Origin: Dehalococcoidales bacterium
GTDB taxonomy: Bacteria; Chloroflexota; Dehalococcoidia; Dehalococcoidales; Fen-1064
Length of the DNA stretch: 17,462 nucleotides
Direction: 5' to 3'
Assembly (NCBI GenBank): GCA_028712845.1
Contig: JAQTPO010000027.1
Coordinates: forward strand, 1-17,462
Shown: positions 7,301 to 14,564 of the stretch, piece after piece
Layout: each line of letters starts with the position of its first letter
Numbering within the stretch: the stretch's first letter is position 1
Notes under the pieces: generated by a model
Seen by the model: the letters and a program-made list of their open reading frames with translations, nothing else
Told to the model about the DNA's origin: nothing
Databases searched by the model: none
Translations under genes and position numbers: made by a program

Positions 7301-9208
7301 TTATGCCCTAATATTGCTATCATTTTGCCGACGTTGATTACGAGGGCTATTTTGAACTACCGGTAATTCCACGACGAATGTAGCTCCTCCCATTTCATTA
7401 TTTTCAGCTCGGATTAGACCATTGTGGCTGGTAATAACCCCATAAGACGTGCTCAAACCCAGTCCCGTGCCCTCACCGGTCGGTTTCGTAGAAAAGAAAG
7501 GATAGAAGACCTGGCTGATGTTTTCATCCGGTATTCCCTGTCCATTGTCAGCAATTATCACCTTAGCCCATTTGGAATCTAACTGCGTAGCAACAATTAT
7601 TTTCCCGTTATTATAACCTCTCAAAGCCTCTTCTGCATTGAGAATAATATTCATAAAAACATTGACCAATTGTGCTGCATTCCCTGTTACATACAATGGC
7701 CCACTGGAATAATTTGTGGACACGGTGATGTTCCTCATCTTCTGCTGATATTTCCGCATCCTTAAGACTTTATCGAGCAAACTGTGTAAATTTACACGGC
7801 GCATATACGGCTTTGTCTGCCGACCGTAAGTAAGTAAGTCTGTCATTATCTTAGCCGCACGTTTAGCTTCGTCATGTATGACTTTAAGGTCTTTCTTGAT
7901 TTGCGGCGGAACATCTTCTCCGGCCATCAATAATTCAGAGTAAAGCAGGATGCTGCCCAAAGGATTATTAACCTCGTGGGCAATACCGGCAGTCATTTCA
8001 CCCAGTGTTACCATGAGGCGAGAATGTTGTAACTGTTCCTGTGCTTTACGCATCTCGGTGATGTCTTCGCCTGATATCAATATGCCCGTGTCTTTACCTG
8101 ATGAATCTTTAAGCAGGATATAATTGGAAGTTATGCGTTTCTCCTGACCATTTTTAGCAACTAGAGAGCACTCATAATGGTTTATCGAATCCACGACGCC
8201 GGTCGTAAGTTTACTCATAGTTTTTCTAATTTCCCGTCGTGACTTTGCGGGTATAAGCAGACTGAACCAATTTTTACCCGGCAGCTCATCTTGTTCGTAA
8301 CCGAGAAGAGTGTAACCTCGCCGGTTAATCATCGTTATTTTCCCGGTAAGGTCGATTGCCGCTACCATTACCCCAACGATATTCAAATAAGTATCAGCGA
8401 GGTCTTTCTCTCTCTTCAGTTCCGCTTCCATTTGTTTACGTTCGGTAATGTCAACCCAGCTTGTCATCAAATAAGCCGGTTCTACGTCATGCTTAACCGG
8501 AACGGAAGTAATTTCTACCCAGAATAAATCGCCGTTTTTCTTATGATATTGTTCCTCAAACCATACCTTGCCCCGCTTCATTGCTATCTGAAAATCATGT
8601 TCAGTGCGAGGCAAAGATTCAGAGGTCAACCATGGGTAGGGAGGTTTCAAGCCGATGAGTTCTTCAACGGAAAAACCGGTTAATGTTTCCACTGCGGGGT
8701 TAACATATCTAATTGAGGTGTCGGGATTAATAACAATGATAGGGTGTTGATAATTATTTAAGAGGCTGGCAGTGAAACGAATACTTTCGTTCAAAGACTG
8801 TTCAATTTTCCTTCGGTCGGTGACATCTGTGAAACACGCCATCACCCAAGTAAACTTACCGGACTCGTCTTTAACCAGGCTGGCAGATAGCTCCACAATA
8901 AAAGGCGAGCCGTCCTTCTTTTTTGAGGCTAGTTCGCCTACCCAATGCCCTTCTTTCTGCAGAGTTTGAATCATTTTCTCAGTTTCCATAGGAAACTGAC
9001 ATAGTTCGAGATATGAATGCCCGACTATCTCCGTGCTGCTGGCATACCCCAACATCTTTAGAAATGAGTCATTAACATATGTAATTCTGCCATCAAAATC
9101 AACGATGATAATTGCAGAAACAGTAGAAGCCACAGCGCTTGCTAATATGTTATCCCGTATCTTCATTTGTATAATCGCAGAATTATTCAACAAGCGACCG
9201 CCTGTCAT
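7301..9208 (-). CDS. Soluble sensor histidine kinase with three PAS domains
   Basis: 635 aa, no transmembrane segment. Three PAS domains in tandem (about 22-132, 145-257, 270-387), each ending in the D-x-T-(D/E)-x-(R/K) type PAC boundary (FTDVTDRRK, WVDITERKQ, GEDITEMRK). The HisKA domain has H411 in GIAHEVNNPLGS. The ATPase has N524 in NIILNAEEAL, DNGQG (554-558) and GTGLGLS (580-586). No fused receiver. PAS domains may bind haem, flavin or small molecules; no cofactor ligand is evident from the sequence. The ATG at 9208 has no Shine-Dalgarno, but a perfect TATAAT ends 11 nt upstream, so the mRNA may be nearly leaderless. Alternative starts are TTG codons at codons 6-7, with AGGCGG ahead, and ATG at 9166. 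The CheY-like gene downstream is the probable partner. Confidence 0.93.
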   Translation of the reverse strand: MTGGRLLNNSAIIQMKIRDNILASAVASTVSAIIIVDFDGRITYVNDSFLKMLGYASSTEIVGHSYLELCQFPMETEKMIQTLQKEGHWVGELASKKKDGSPFIVELSASLVKDESGKFTWVMACFTDVTDRRKIEQSLNESIRFTASLLNNYQHPIIVINPDTSIRYVNPAVETLTGFSVEELIGLKPPYPWLTSESLPRTEHDFQIAMKRGKVWFEEQYHKKNGDLFWVEITSVPVKHDVEPAYLMTSWVDITERKQMEAELKREKDLADTYLNIVGVMVAAIDLTGKITMINRRGYTLLGYEQDELPGKNWFSLLIPAKSRREIRKTMSKLTTGVVDSINHYECSLVAKNGQEKRITSNYILLKDSSGKDTGILISGEDITEMRKAQEQLQHSRLMVTLGEMTAGIAHEVNNPLGSILLYSELLMAGEDVPPQIKKDLKVIHDEAKRAAKIMTDLLTYGRQTKPYMRRVNLHSLLDKVLRMRKYQQKMRNITVSTNYSSGPLYVTGNAAQLVNVFMNIILNAEEALRGYNNGKIIVATQLDSKWAKVIIADNGQGIPDENISQVFYPFFSTKPTGEGTGLGLSTSYGVITSHNGLIRAENNEMGGATFVVELPVVQNSPRNQRRQNDSNIRA

Positions 9209-9219
9209 AAATAGTTTAT

Positions 9220-9248
9220 ATTATAGTTCTACACAAGTCTAGAAGTAA
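9220..9248 (-). promoter_or_regulatory. Promoter candidate abutting the triple-PAS kinase start
   Basis: A perfect -10 TATAAT on the minus strand (9220-9225) has only a poor -35 (TTACTT, 9243-9248, 17-nt spacer). Transcription would start around 9209-9214, within a few bases of the ATG at 9208. This fits the missing ribosome-binding site if the message is leaderless. Confidence 0.35.
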
Positions 9249-9330
9249 TAGGCATTGCTGATATTACCATTTATTCCCAAAATTGTTTTGGAGGGGAAAT
9301 CTGGAAATGTCCGGCTATTCGTAGCCTGAT

Positions 9331-9618
9331 TTAAGGCTGTTTTACTTTAATTAGTTTGACGAATAGCAGCGCCATAGACATTACTACCAGCACATAAGAT
9401 GATAACCAAATGGCAATAAGAACAGGTGTGCCGGCAGCGACCCCGACTGCGAGTAACGTATTCGCCATCGCGAAAAATCCCCAGCCGACCGCCAGCACTA
9501 TCCAGAATAGCCATTTCTCACCCATTCTGCGCAGCGTCAGGAAGTAGCCGACTATGGCTAGCAGGACAATGAACCAGGCAAAGCCACAGTTCACCACATA
9601 GGAAACAGATGTTCCCAT
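9331..9618 (-). CDS. Small three-helix membrane protein, function unknown
   Basis: 95 aa. Three strong hydrophobic helices (about 8-28, 37-60, 65-88) with basic loops (LRRMGEKW between 1 and 2; KLIKVKQP at the C-terminus) predict an inner-membrane protein with a cytoplasmic tail. The aromatic and glycine content (VGWGFFAMAN) is typical of helix packing. I do not recognise the family. A frame opening at a TTG (9627) has its GGAGGG directly against the start, whereas the ATG at 9618 has GGAGG 10 nt upstream, so I use the ATG. It stands alone: 122 nt from the triple-PAS kinase on the same strand and divergent from the glycosyltransferase/radical SAM operon. It could share regulation with either, or serve as a membrane partner of a sensor. 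These links are guesses. Confidence 0.75.
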   Translation of the reverse strand: MGTSVSYVVNCGFAWFIVLLAIVGYFLTLRRMGEKWLFWIVLAVGWGFFAMANTLLAVGVAAGTPVLIAIWLSSYVLVVMSMALLFVKLIKVKQP

Positions 9619-9879
9619 ATTCTTCAACCCTCCATAGTTATTTCCAATCTGCGGCTTGCGCCGACAGCAGGTAAATTTGATATTTCCGGCTACTATTATT
9701 TAGGCTATTTTGCCCGCTGAACGACCTTTTCGGCATCAGCGAGCAGAAACAATATGTATATATTCTGAAGTTGATTGAATAATTATGTAAGATGCGACAG
9801 TGTCAATATTTTGAACCATCGTGGCTCATTGCGCGGGACAGTAGTGCCATTCCAGAACAGAATTTCGGTATCGTTTTTG

Positions 9880-9908
9880 TTGACTCGATGGAGCTTTCTG
9901 GATACACC
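9880..9908 (+). promoter_or_regulatory. Promoter candidate for the GT2/radical SAM operon
   Basis: TTGACT (9880-9885, 5/6 to the -35) is followed after 17 nt by TACACC (9903-9908, only 3/6). A transcript would begin near 9915, giving a leader of roughly 78 nt to the ATG at 9993. The first CTGGATA repeat overlaps the -10, as an operator might. Confidence 0.33.
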
Positions 9909-9928
9909 TGGATATCAGATACTGGATA
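9898..9928 (+). repeat. Three CTGGATA direct repeats, possible operator
   Basis: Identical heptamers at 9898-9904, 9908-9914 and 9922-9928, with start-to-start distances of 10 and 14 nt. The first pair is phased by about one helical turn. They sit on and just after the promoter candidate for the glycan operon. Other copies I noticed (for example near 13309) are isolated and inside genes. Response-regulator or repressor binding is plausible. Confidence 0.5.
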
Positions 9929-9992
9929 TGGGTTCTAGTATTCATTGTTTCGGACGCAAGGAATGAACCACTCGAATCGTAATGGAGAAGTT

Positions 9993-10697
9993 ATGAACGA
10001 TAATGGGCACAAAAATGGGACAGTCAGTATTGTTATCCCCGCCCTGAACGAAAGAGAGGGCATCGGTAGAACCATTCGAACAATTCCAAGGTCAAAACTT
10101 GAGGCTATGGGTTATAAGGTACAAGTACTGGTAGTGGATAATGGCTCAAACGATGGCACTGGCGAAATAGCCAGACAGGCAGGCGCCGATGTGATTTTTG
10201 AACCGAAACGCGGCTACGGCAATGCATATAAAGCAGGATTTGCCGGGGCAACCGGCGATATCATCGCTACATCAGATGCCGATGCTACTTACCCTGTGGA
10301 AGATATCCCCAGATTGGTGAAAATAATAGATGAAGATAAAATTGATTTCATCACCACCAACCGATTCGCGATGATGAAAAACGGTGCTATGTCTTTCCGT
10401 AACAAAGTAGGCAATGCCGTCCTATCGACCACTATGATGATGCTTTTCGGCTTGAATATAAAAGATTCGCAATCAGGCATGTGGGTCTTCCGCAGGAACA
10501 TTCTAGATAATCTCAAATTGACCTCGAACACTCCGTTGTCACAGGAGTTAAAAATAGAAGCCTGCCATTTTGCCGGATGTTCATGGAGAGAGGTACCTAT
10601 CGAATACAGACACCGTGTCGGCAGGGTAAAACTGGGCGGATGGAAGGTCGGTTTTGAAAATCTGTTCCAAATGTTCCATAAAAGATTCGTGAGGTAA
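9993..10697 (+). CDS. Family 2 glycosyltransferase, dolichyl-phosphate mannose synthase-like
   Basis: 234 aa, GT-A fold. The N-terminus has SIVIPALNE (nucleotide-binding strand), LVVDNGSNDGTG, and the metal/nucleotide-binding DAD motif (95-97) in SDADATYP. KDSQSGMWVFRR (158-168) and the acceptor-side region LSQELKIEA match the DPM1/polyprenyl-phosphate glycosyltransferase group. No C-terminal membrane helices are present, so it should act at the cytoplasmic face of the membrane. This group typically moves a sugar from a nucleotide donor to a polyprenyl phosphate carrier; donor and acceptor cannot be read here. I place the start at ATG 9993 with GGAG 5 nt upstream. In-frame starts further up (TTG 9945, ATG 9963) lack well-placed sites. 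First gene of the operon; the next start follows after 5 nt. Confidence 0.92.
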   Translation: MNDNGHKNGTVSIVIPALNEREGIGRTIRTIPRSKLEAMGYKVQVLVVDNGSNDGTGEIARQAGADVIFEPKRGYGNAYKAGFAGATGDIIATSDADATYPVEDIPRLVKIIDEDKIDFITTNRFAMMKNGAMSFRNKVGNAVLSTTMMMLFGLNIKDSQSGMWVFRRNILDNLKLTSNTPLSQELKIEACHFAGCSWREVPIEYRHRVGRVKLGGWKVGFENLFQMFHKRFVR

Positions 10698-10702
10698 ATA
10701 TA

Positions 10703-11644
10703 ATGCCTAAAATAGATGCAACGGTGGTTATCCCGGTACTCAATAGCGAAAACACCATCGCCAAATGCCTCAATTCTATACGTATGAATGTAACTAAGTA
10801 TAATTATGAAATTATCGTGGTCGATGCCGGCAGTATCGACCATACTGTGGAAATCGCTGAATATTATGCCGATAAGGTTTTACAGGGCAAACCATTTACT
10901 ATTAATAGGAACGAAGGTATCAAGAATGCTCAGGGCGAAATCATCTGTTTCACAGACAGCGACTGCTCGGTCCCGGAAAACTGGCTTGATGGACTGATTG
11001 ACGGATTAAAAGAATTGAACGAGAAAGACCCTAAAATCGCCGGAGTCGGTGGTCCTAATACCCCGGTGCTCGATAAACCGTCATCTATTGAACTGGCAAT
11101 TTCGTATGCAATGAGGTCCCCATTGGTCTCATTCAAAGCCAGGAACACCGCTGTTTACAGTGGATACCGCGAGGTTACTCACAATCCGCCGATGAACTCT
11201 GCGTGTTTCAAAATCATTCTTGATGAAATCGGCGGTTTTGTGGAAGAATCCGGATATCCTGAAGACCTCGACCTTGACGCGAGAATCATAAAGCACGGCT
11301 ACAAGCTCTACTATTTGCCGGAAGTATTAGTATTCCACAAGCACAAGAGTAATCTGGAAGCTTTCATACGCCAGATGCGTGATTTCGGGATGAAAAGATG
11401 CCGGGTGAACCGCCAGCACCGTCACATTGCCCGTCTATACCATTATGGCCCCATGGTCTTGTGCTTGATGCTTCTTTCGCCTTTGTTTTTCATTCCGCTG
11501 ACAATGGCGTTGACTAATGCCCTCTTCGTGAGCATTAAAGACAGGGTTTTCAAACTTTTCTTCCCATTAGTACGCTTAACGGTGGATTTCTATCTTTACT
11601 ACGGCTTTGGTGAGATAAAAGCGATAATGGAGACCATTACATGA
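10703..11644 (+). CDS. Family 2 glycosyltransferase with C-terminal membrane helices
   Basis: 313 aa. The GT-A domain begins at VVIPVLNSENTI, continues with IIVVDAGSIDHT and the DSD metal motif (85-87, CFTDSDCSVP), and has the later acidic motif PEDLDLDARI (186-195) that usually supplies the catalytic base region. FKxxxEIGGFVEE is the common GT2 segment before it. Hydrophobic helices at about 250-275 and 283-303 should anchor it in the membrane. Similar proteins extend polysaccharide or lipid-linked sugars; the specific sugar is unknown. GAGG 8 nt before the ATG supports the start and overlaps the end of the preceding gene. Its stop overlaps the next gene as ATGA, so expression is coupled. 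Confidence 0.93.
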   Translation: MPKIDATVVIPVLNSENTIAKCLNSIRMNVTKYNYEIIVVDAGSIDHTVEIAEYYADKVLQGKPFTINRNEGIKNAQGEIICFTDSDCSVPENWLDGLIDGLKELNEKDPKIAGVGGPNTPVLDKPSSIELAISYAMRSPLVSFKARNTAVYSGYREVTHNPPMNSACFKIILDEIGGFVEESGYPEDLDLDARIIKHGYKLYYLPEVLVFHKHKSNLEAFIRQMRDFGMKRCRVNRQHRHIARLYHYGPMVLCLMLLSPLFFIPLTMALTNALFVSIKDRVFKLFFPLVRLTVDFYLYYGFGEIKAIMETIT

Positions 11645-13095
11645 AAATTTACCTCTTGAATCCTCCGTATTTACCGCGCTTCACTCGTGATATGAGATGG
11701 CAGGATACAGGCAGGGGCGGAACTCTATACTACCCAATTTGGCTGGCATATGCCACGGGTGTTCTGGAGCAAGCCGGTTTTGAGACAAGGCTCGTTGACA
11801 CGCCTGCTATGGAATGGGGCATGCCTGAGGTTATCGCTGACATGAAAAAATATCAGCCGGATTTTGTGGTAGTGGACACCAGTTTTCCCAGTCTGAATAA
11901 CGACCTTAGTGTTTCTGAGGTAATTAAAGAAACTTTCCCTGATGTAAAAACAGCAATGGTCGGCGCGCCTGCATCTCAATTCGCTGAGAAGATGTTATCA
12001 GGGAAGGGCATTGATTTTGTTGCCCGCTGGGAGTTTGATTTTGTCCTACGGGATTTGATGATTGCCTTGAACGCCGGCAATAAGGTTTCTGGGGTAAAAG
12101 GCATATCGTATAAGAATGGCAGTATAATCCATAATCCCGACCGCGAACTTTCCACTTCCGAAGAGCTGGATACCATACCTTTCGTCTCACAGGTGTATAA
12201 AAAACACTTGGACATAAAAAATTATATGCTCACCTATTCTTACTCGATGCATCCGGAAGTGCAGATTTTTACCGGCAGAGGTTGCCCTTTTCAGTGTACT
12301 TTTTGCTCATGGCCTCAGACGTTGATGGGACGAAAGCACCGTGTACGCAGTATCGATAATGTGCTGGATGAGATGGAATGGGTGGAAAAGCGTTTTCCGG
12401 AAGTAAAACAGGTCTTCATCGAGGATGACACCTTCCCGATCGATAGTAATAGAGTGCTGGAGTTCTGCCGGAAGTATGAAGAGAGAGGCTTAACAATACC
12501 CTGGGGCGGACAGGCAAGAGTCGGACTGGAATACGAAACGATGAAAGCAATGAAATCCGCCAATTGCATGATGGTTGATGTCGGGTACGAATCCGGGAAT
12601 GATTCCATATTAAAAAATGTAAAGAAAGGCATTACTGTCGAGAAAATCAAGGCTTTTCCGGAAGAAGCTAAAAAAGCTGGCTTATCGATTCACGGCAACT
12701 GGATAATCGGACTGCCCGGTGAGACAAAGGAAACGATTGCGAATACTGTAAAGCTCATCAAAGAAACGAAAGCCGATGCTATTACAGTCGCAGTAGTAAC
12801 GCCATTCCCCGGTACTGAAATGTACGATTGGGCAAAGAAAAACGATTATCTGGTAACGGAAGACCCCAACGAATATCTAGATGAGCGGGGGCACCAGAAA
12901 TCGATTATTTCATATCCGGAGTTATCCAGCGGTGAAATCCGTAAAGCCGTGGATGGTATTCTTAAAAACTATTATCTCTCTTTCTCCTACGTGCCGATTG
13001 CTTGCAGACGGGTATTTAGTAAACACGGCTGGAATGAACTGAAAGTTTTATGGCGGAGTGCAATAGCCTTTCTGAAATACTTAACAGGAAAGTGA
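11641..13095 (+). CDS. B12-binding-type radical SAM enzyme 1 (BchE/HpnJ-like)
   Basis: 484 aa. The N-terminal part (about 1-150) looks like a cobalamin-binding Rossmann domain: LLNPPYLPRF, then WLAYATGVLEQAGF, DFVVVDTSFPS and AMVGAPAS. The usual DxHxxG cobalt-ligand motif is absent, as in many BchE-type proteins. The radical SAM domain has the cluster motif C215-x3-C219-x2-C222 in GRGCPFQCTFCSWPQT, then EDDTF (261-265), VGYESGND (315-321) and NWIIGLPGET. The segment CSWPQTLMGRKxRxRS recalls HpnJ, although the N-terminus differs from what I remember of HpnJ. Such enzymes methylate unactivated carbon or rearrange rings. It starts inside the stop of the glycosyltransferase (ATGA), so the substrate is probably a glycosylated intermediate. 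The reaction cannot be assigned. Confidence 0.92.
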   Translation: MKIYLLNPPYLPRFTRDMRWQDTGRGGTLYYPIWLAYATGVLEQAGFETRLVDTPAMEWGMPEVIADMKKYQPDFVVVDTSFPSLNNDLSVSEVIKETFPDVKTAMVGAPASQFAEKMLSGKGIDFVARWEFDFVLRDLMIALNAGNKVSGVKGISYKNGSIIHNPDRELSTSEELDTIPFVSQVYKKHLDIKNYMLTYSYSMHPEVQIFTGRGCPFQCTFCSWPQTLMGRKHRVRSIDNVLDEMEWVEKRFPEVKQVFIEDDTFPIDSNRVLEFCRKYEERGLTIPWGGQARVGLEYETMKAMKSANCMMVDVGYESGNDSILKNVKKGITVEKIKAFPEEAKKAGLSIHGNWIIGLPGETKETIANTVKLIKETKADAITVAVVTPFPGTEMYDWAKKNDYLVTEDPNEYLDERGHQKSIISYPELSSGEIRKAVDGILKNYYLSFSYVPIACRRVFSKHGWNELKVLWRSAIAFLKYLTGK

Positions 13096-14564
13096 TGAAT
13101 AATTGTATGACTACGAGAGTATTATTAGTCTCACCACCTTTTTATAAACCGTATTCAGCCAGAGACAATGGGCAGGTACAGGCTGATTCTGCACCTCTGG
13201 GATTAGGGTATATTGCTTCATATATCCTTGACAAGTTGCCTGACACAAGGGTAAAGATAATCGATTATGGAGTGGAGACCTATACTCCGGAAAAATGGCA
13301 AAATGAACTGGATACTTTCAAACCGGAGGTCGTCGGTATAAGTGTATTGACACTGGGCTATACCAGAAGTATGGAACTTGCCCGTCTGGTAAAAGACTAT
13401 GATAACCATATCTTGACAGTTGCAGGTGGACCTCATGCCACCGTCAGTCCGGAGGATTGCTTATTCCAATGTGACATCGTGGTACGTGGCGAAGGAGAAG
13501 AGACTTTCTCTGAAATTCTGCAGGGTAGAAATCTTGAGAGTATCGACGGCATTTCTTATTTGCAAGGTAACAGGGTAATTAACAACCGGGATAGAGAACG
13601 GCTGACAAACCTTGACGCATTACCTTTTCCGGCGCATCACCTGTTCAACAAAACAGCTTATAAACAATATCCCGGCTGGGGAATTATAGGTTCGCGCGGC
13701 TGTCCTTATAGCTGTATCTTTTGTGCAAGCCCCAGGTTATGGGGACGTATTATCAAACTCAGAAGTCCGAAAAATCTGGTGGACGAAATCGAATACCTGA
13801 ATAGCAAATTAGGCGTGACGCATATCGTCTTCCAGGATGATGCTATCAATATCGCCGAATCACGGGCATTTGCAATTTGTGATGAAATTATCAGCCGCGG
13901 ATTGCATCATAAAGTCAGCTTCGAATGTCAGGTCAGGGCAAACAAAGTCTGTGTTTCATTAGCACTATTCGAGAAGATGCGTGAAGCAAACTTCGTCGAC
14001 CTTACCTTCGGCATTGAAACCGGGTCTGATAAAGTAATGAAGTCCATTCAAAAATCCCTTACAGTACAGGAAGCGCGAGAAGCTATCAAGGTAGCGCGTC
14101 AAGCAGGTATCCCGACCGTTAGCGGCTTTTTCATGATAGGTAACTGGGGGGAAAATGTTCTTGATGTGCTCAAAACATGGTATTTTGTCGCCAGAAATAA
14201 TGTCGATATGAAACTCACCGTTTGTACTCCGCTTCCCGGCACCGAATTCCACAGGTTAATGAGAGAAAAAAAGTACATGGCTGAAAATACCGATTGGCGC
14301 ATGGTAAACTGGGTGACGCCTTTGAGCCGTACTGACAAATTATCGAAGCGAAGTATTTCCATACTCTATTATTTGAGTGTCTTATTGGTACATTTACCTA
14401 CCAGTCTTTCAAGAGGTAGAGAAGTGAAAGCGAAAGGCTTAATCGCAAATATCATGAGCTACGCCAGAAACAGATTCACAGGTTCTTTCAGGAGGCTGGA
14501 GAGACAGCGAATCATCAACAAACAGGAGAATAGAGGAAGTGTGGTGACAGGGGGTGGGAAATGA
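13095..14564 (+). CDS. B12-binding-type radical SAM enzyme 2 (BchE-like)
   Basis: 489 aa. The cobalamin-type domain (about 7-145) contains VLLVSPPF, PLGLGYIASYI, VVGISVLTLGYTRS, GGPHATV (111-117) and VVRGEGEETF, a standard pattern for this superfamily. The radical SAM domain has C203-x3-C207-x2-C210 in SRGCPYSCIFCASP, FQDDAI (246-251), TFGIETGSD and GFFMIGNWGE. A basic C-terminal extension follows (about 415-489), with a hydrophobic stretch (ILYYLSVLLVHLP) that may touch the membrane. ATG at 13095 overlaps the preceding stop by one base (TGATG) and has AGGA 5 nt ahead; a longer frame from 13050 would overlap the previous gene by 46 nt. It is clearly distinct in sequence from enzyme 1, so the pair probably do two successive reactions. 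The substrate is unknown. Confidence 0.92.
   Translation: MNNCMTTRVLLVSPPFYKPYSARDNGQVQADSAPLGLGYIASYILDKLPDTRVKIIDYGVETYTPEKWQNELDTFKPEVVGISVLTLGYTRSMELARLVKDYDNHILTVAGGPHATVSPEDCLFQCDIVVRGEGEETFSEILQGRNLESIDGISYLQGNRVINNRDRERLTNLDALPFPAHHLFNKTAYKQYPGWGIIGSRGCPYSCIFCASPRLWGRIIKLRSPKNLVDEIEYLNSKLGVTHIVFQDDAINIAESRAFAICDEIISRGLHHKVSFECQVRANKVCVSLALFEKMREANFVDLTFGIETGSDKVMKSIQKSLTVQEAREAIKVARQAGIPTVSGFFMIGNWGENVLDVLKTWYFVARNNVDMKLTVCTPLPGTEFHRLMREKKYMAENTDWRMVNWVTPLSRTDKLSKRSISILYYLSVLLVHLPTSLSRGREVKAKGLIANIMSYARNRFTGSFRRLERQRIINKQENRGSVVTGGGK

Larger units (their letters stand above)
9619..9992. other. Divergent intergenic region before the glycan operon
   Basis: 374 nt separating the minus-strand membrane protein from the plus-strand operon. 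It must hold promoters in both directions. Toward the operon I see TTGACT (9880-9885) and three CTGGATA copies (9898-9928). Toward the membrane protein I see only the GGAGG site. An imperfect hairpin with 6-bp stem CGCTGA/TCAGCG (9715-9720 with 9736-9741) and a 15-nt loop has no T tract; it may be an operator or nothing. Short open frames here lack ribosome-binding sites. Confidence 0.55.

Noticed and set aside
9313..9326. GGCTA-TTCG-TAGCC hairpin after the small membrane protein gene
   Set aside because: Stem of only 5 bp and no T tract on the minus strand, so it is not convincing as a terminator.
9775..9966. Open frame of 63 codons on the plus strand in the divergent intergenic region
   Set aside because: TTG start, no Shine-Dalgarno, overlaps the promoter and repeat region; composition looks non-coding.
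10289..10843. A 184-codon open frame on the minus strand
   Set aside because: It lies antisense across two well-supported glycosyltransferases, has no domain pattern and no ribosome-binding site; it is a shadow of the coding strand.
13050..13094. Longer start at 13050 for radical SAM enzyme 2
   Set aside because: It would overlap the previous gene by 46 nt without a site; ATG 13095 has AGGA at 5 nt and a TGATG junction.
11641..14564. Assignment of the radical SAM genes as bchE (photosynthetic pigment) or as MiaB/RimO methylthiotransferases
   Set aside because: No bacteriochlorophyll genes nearby, no TRAM domain or UPF0004 N-terminal cysteines; only the shared superfamily pattern is present.
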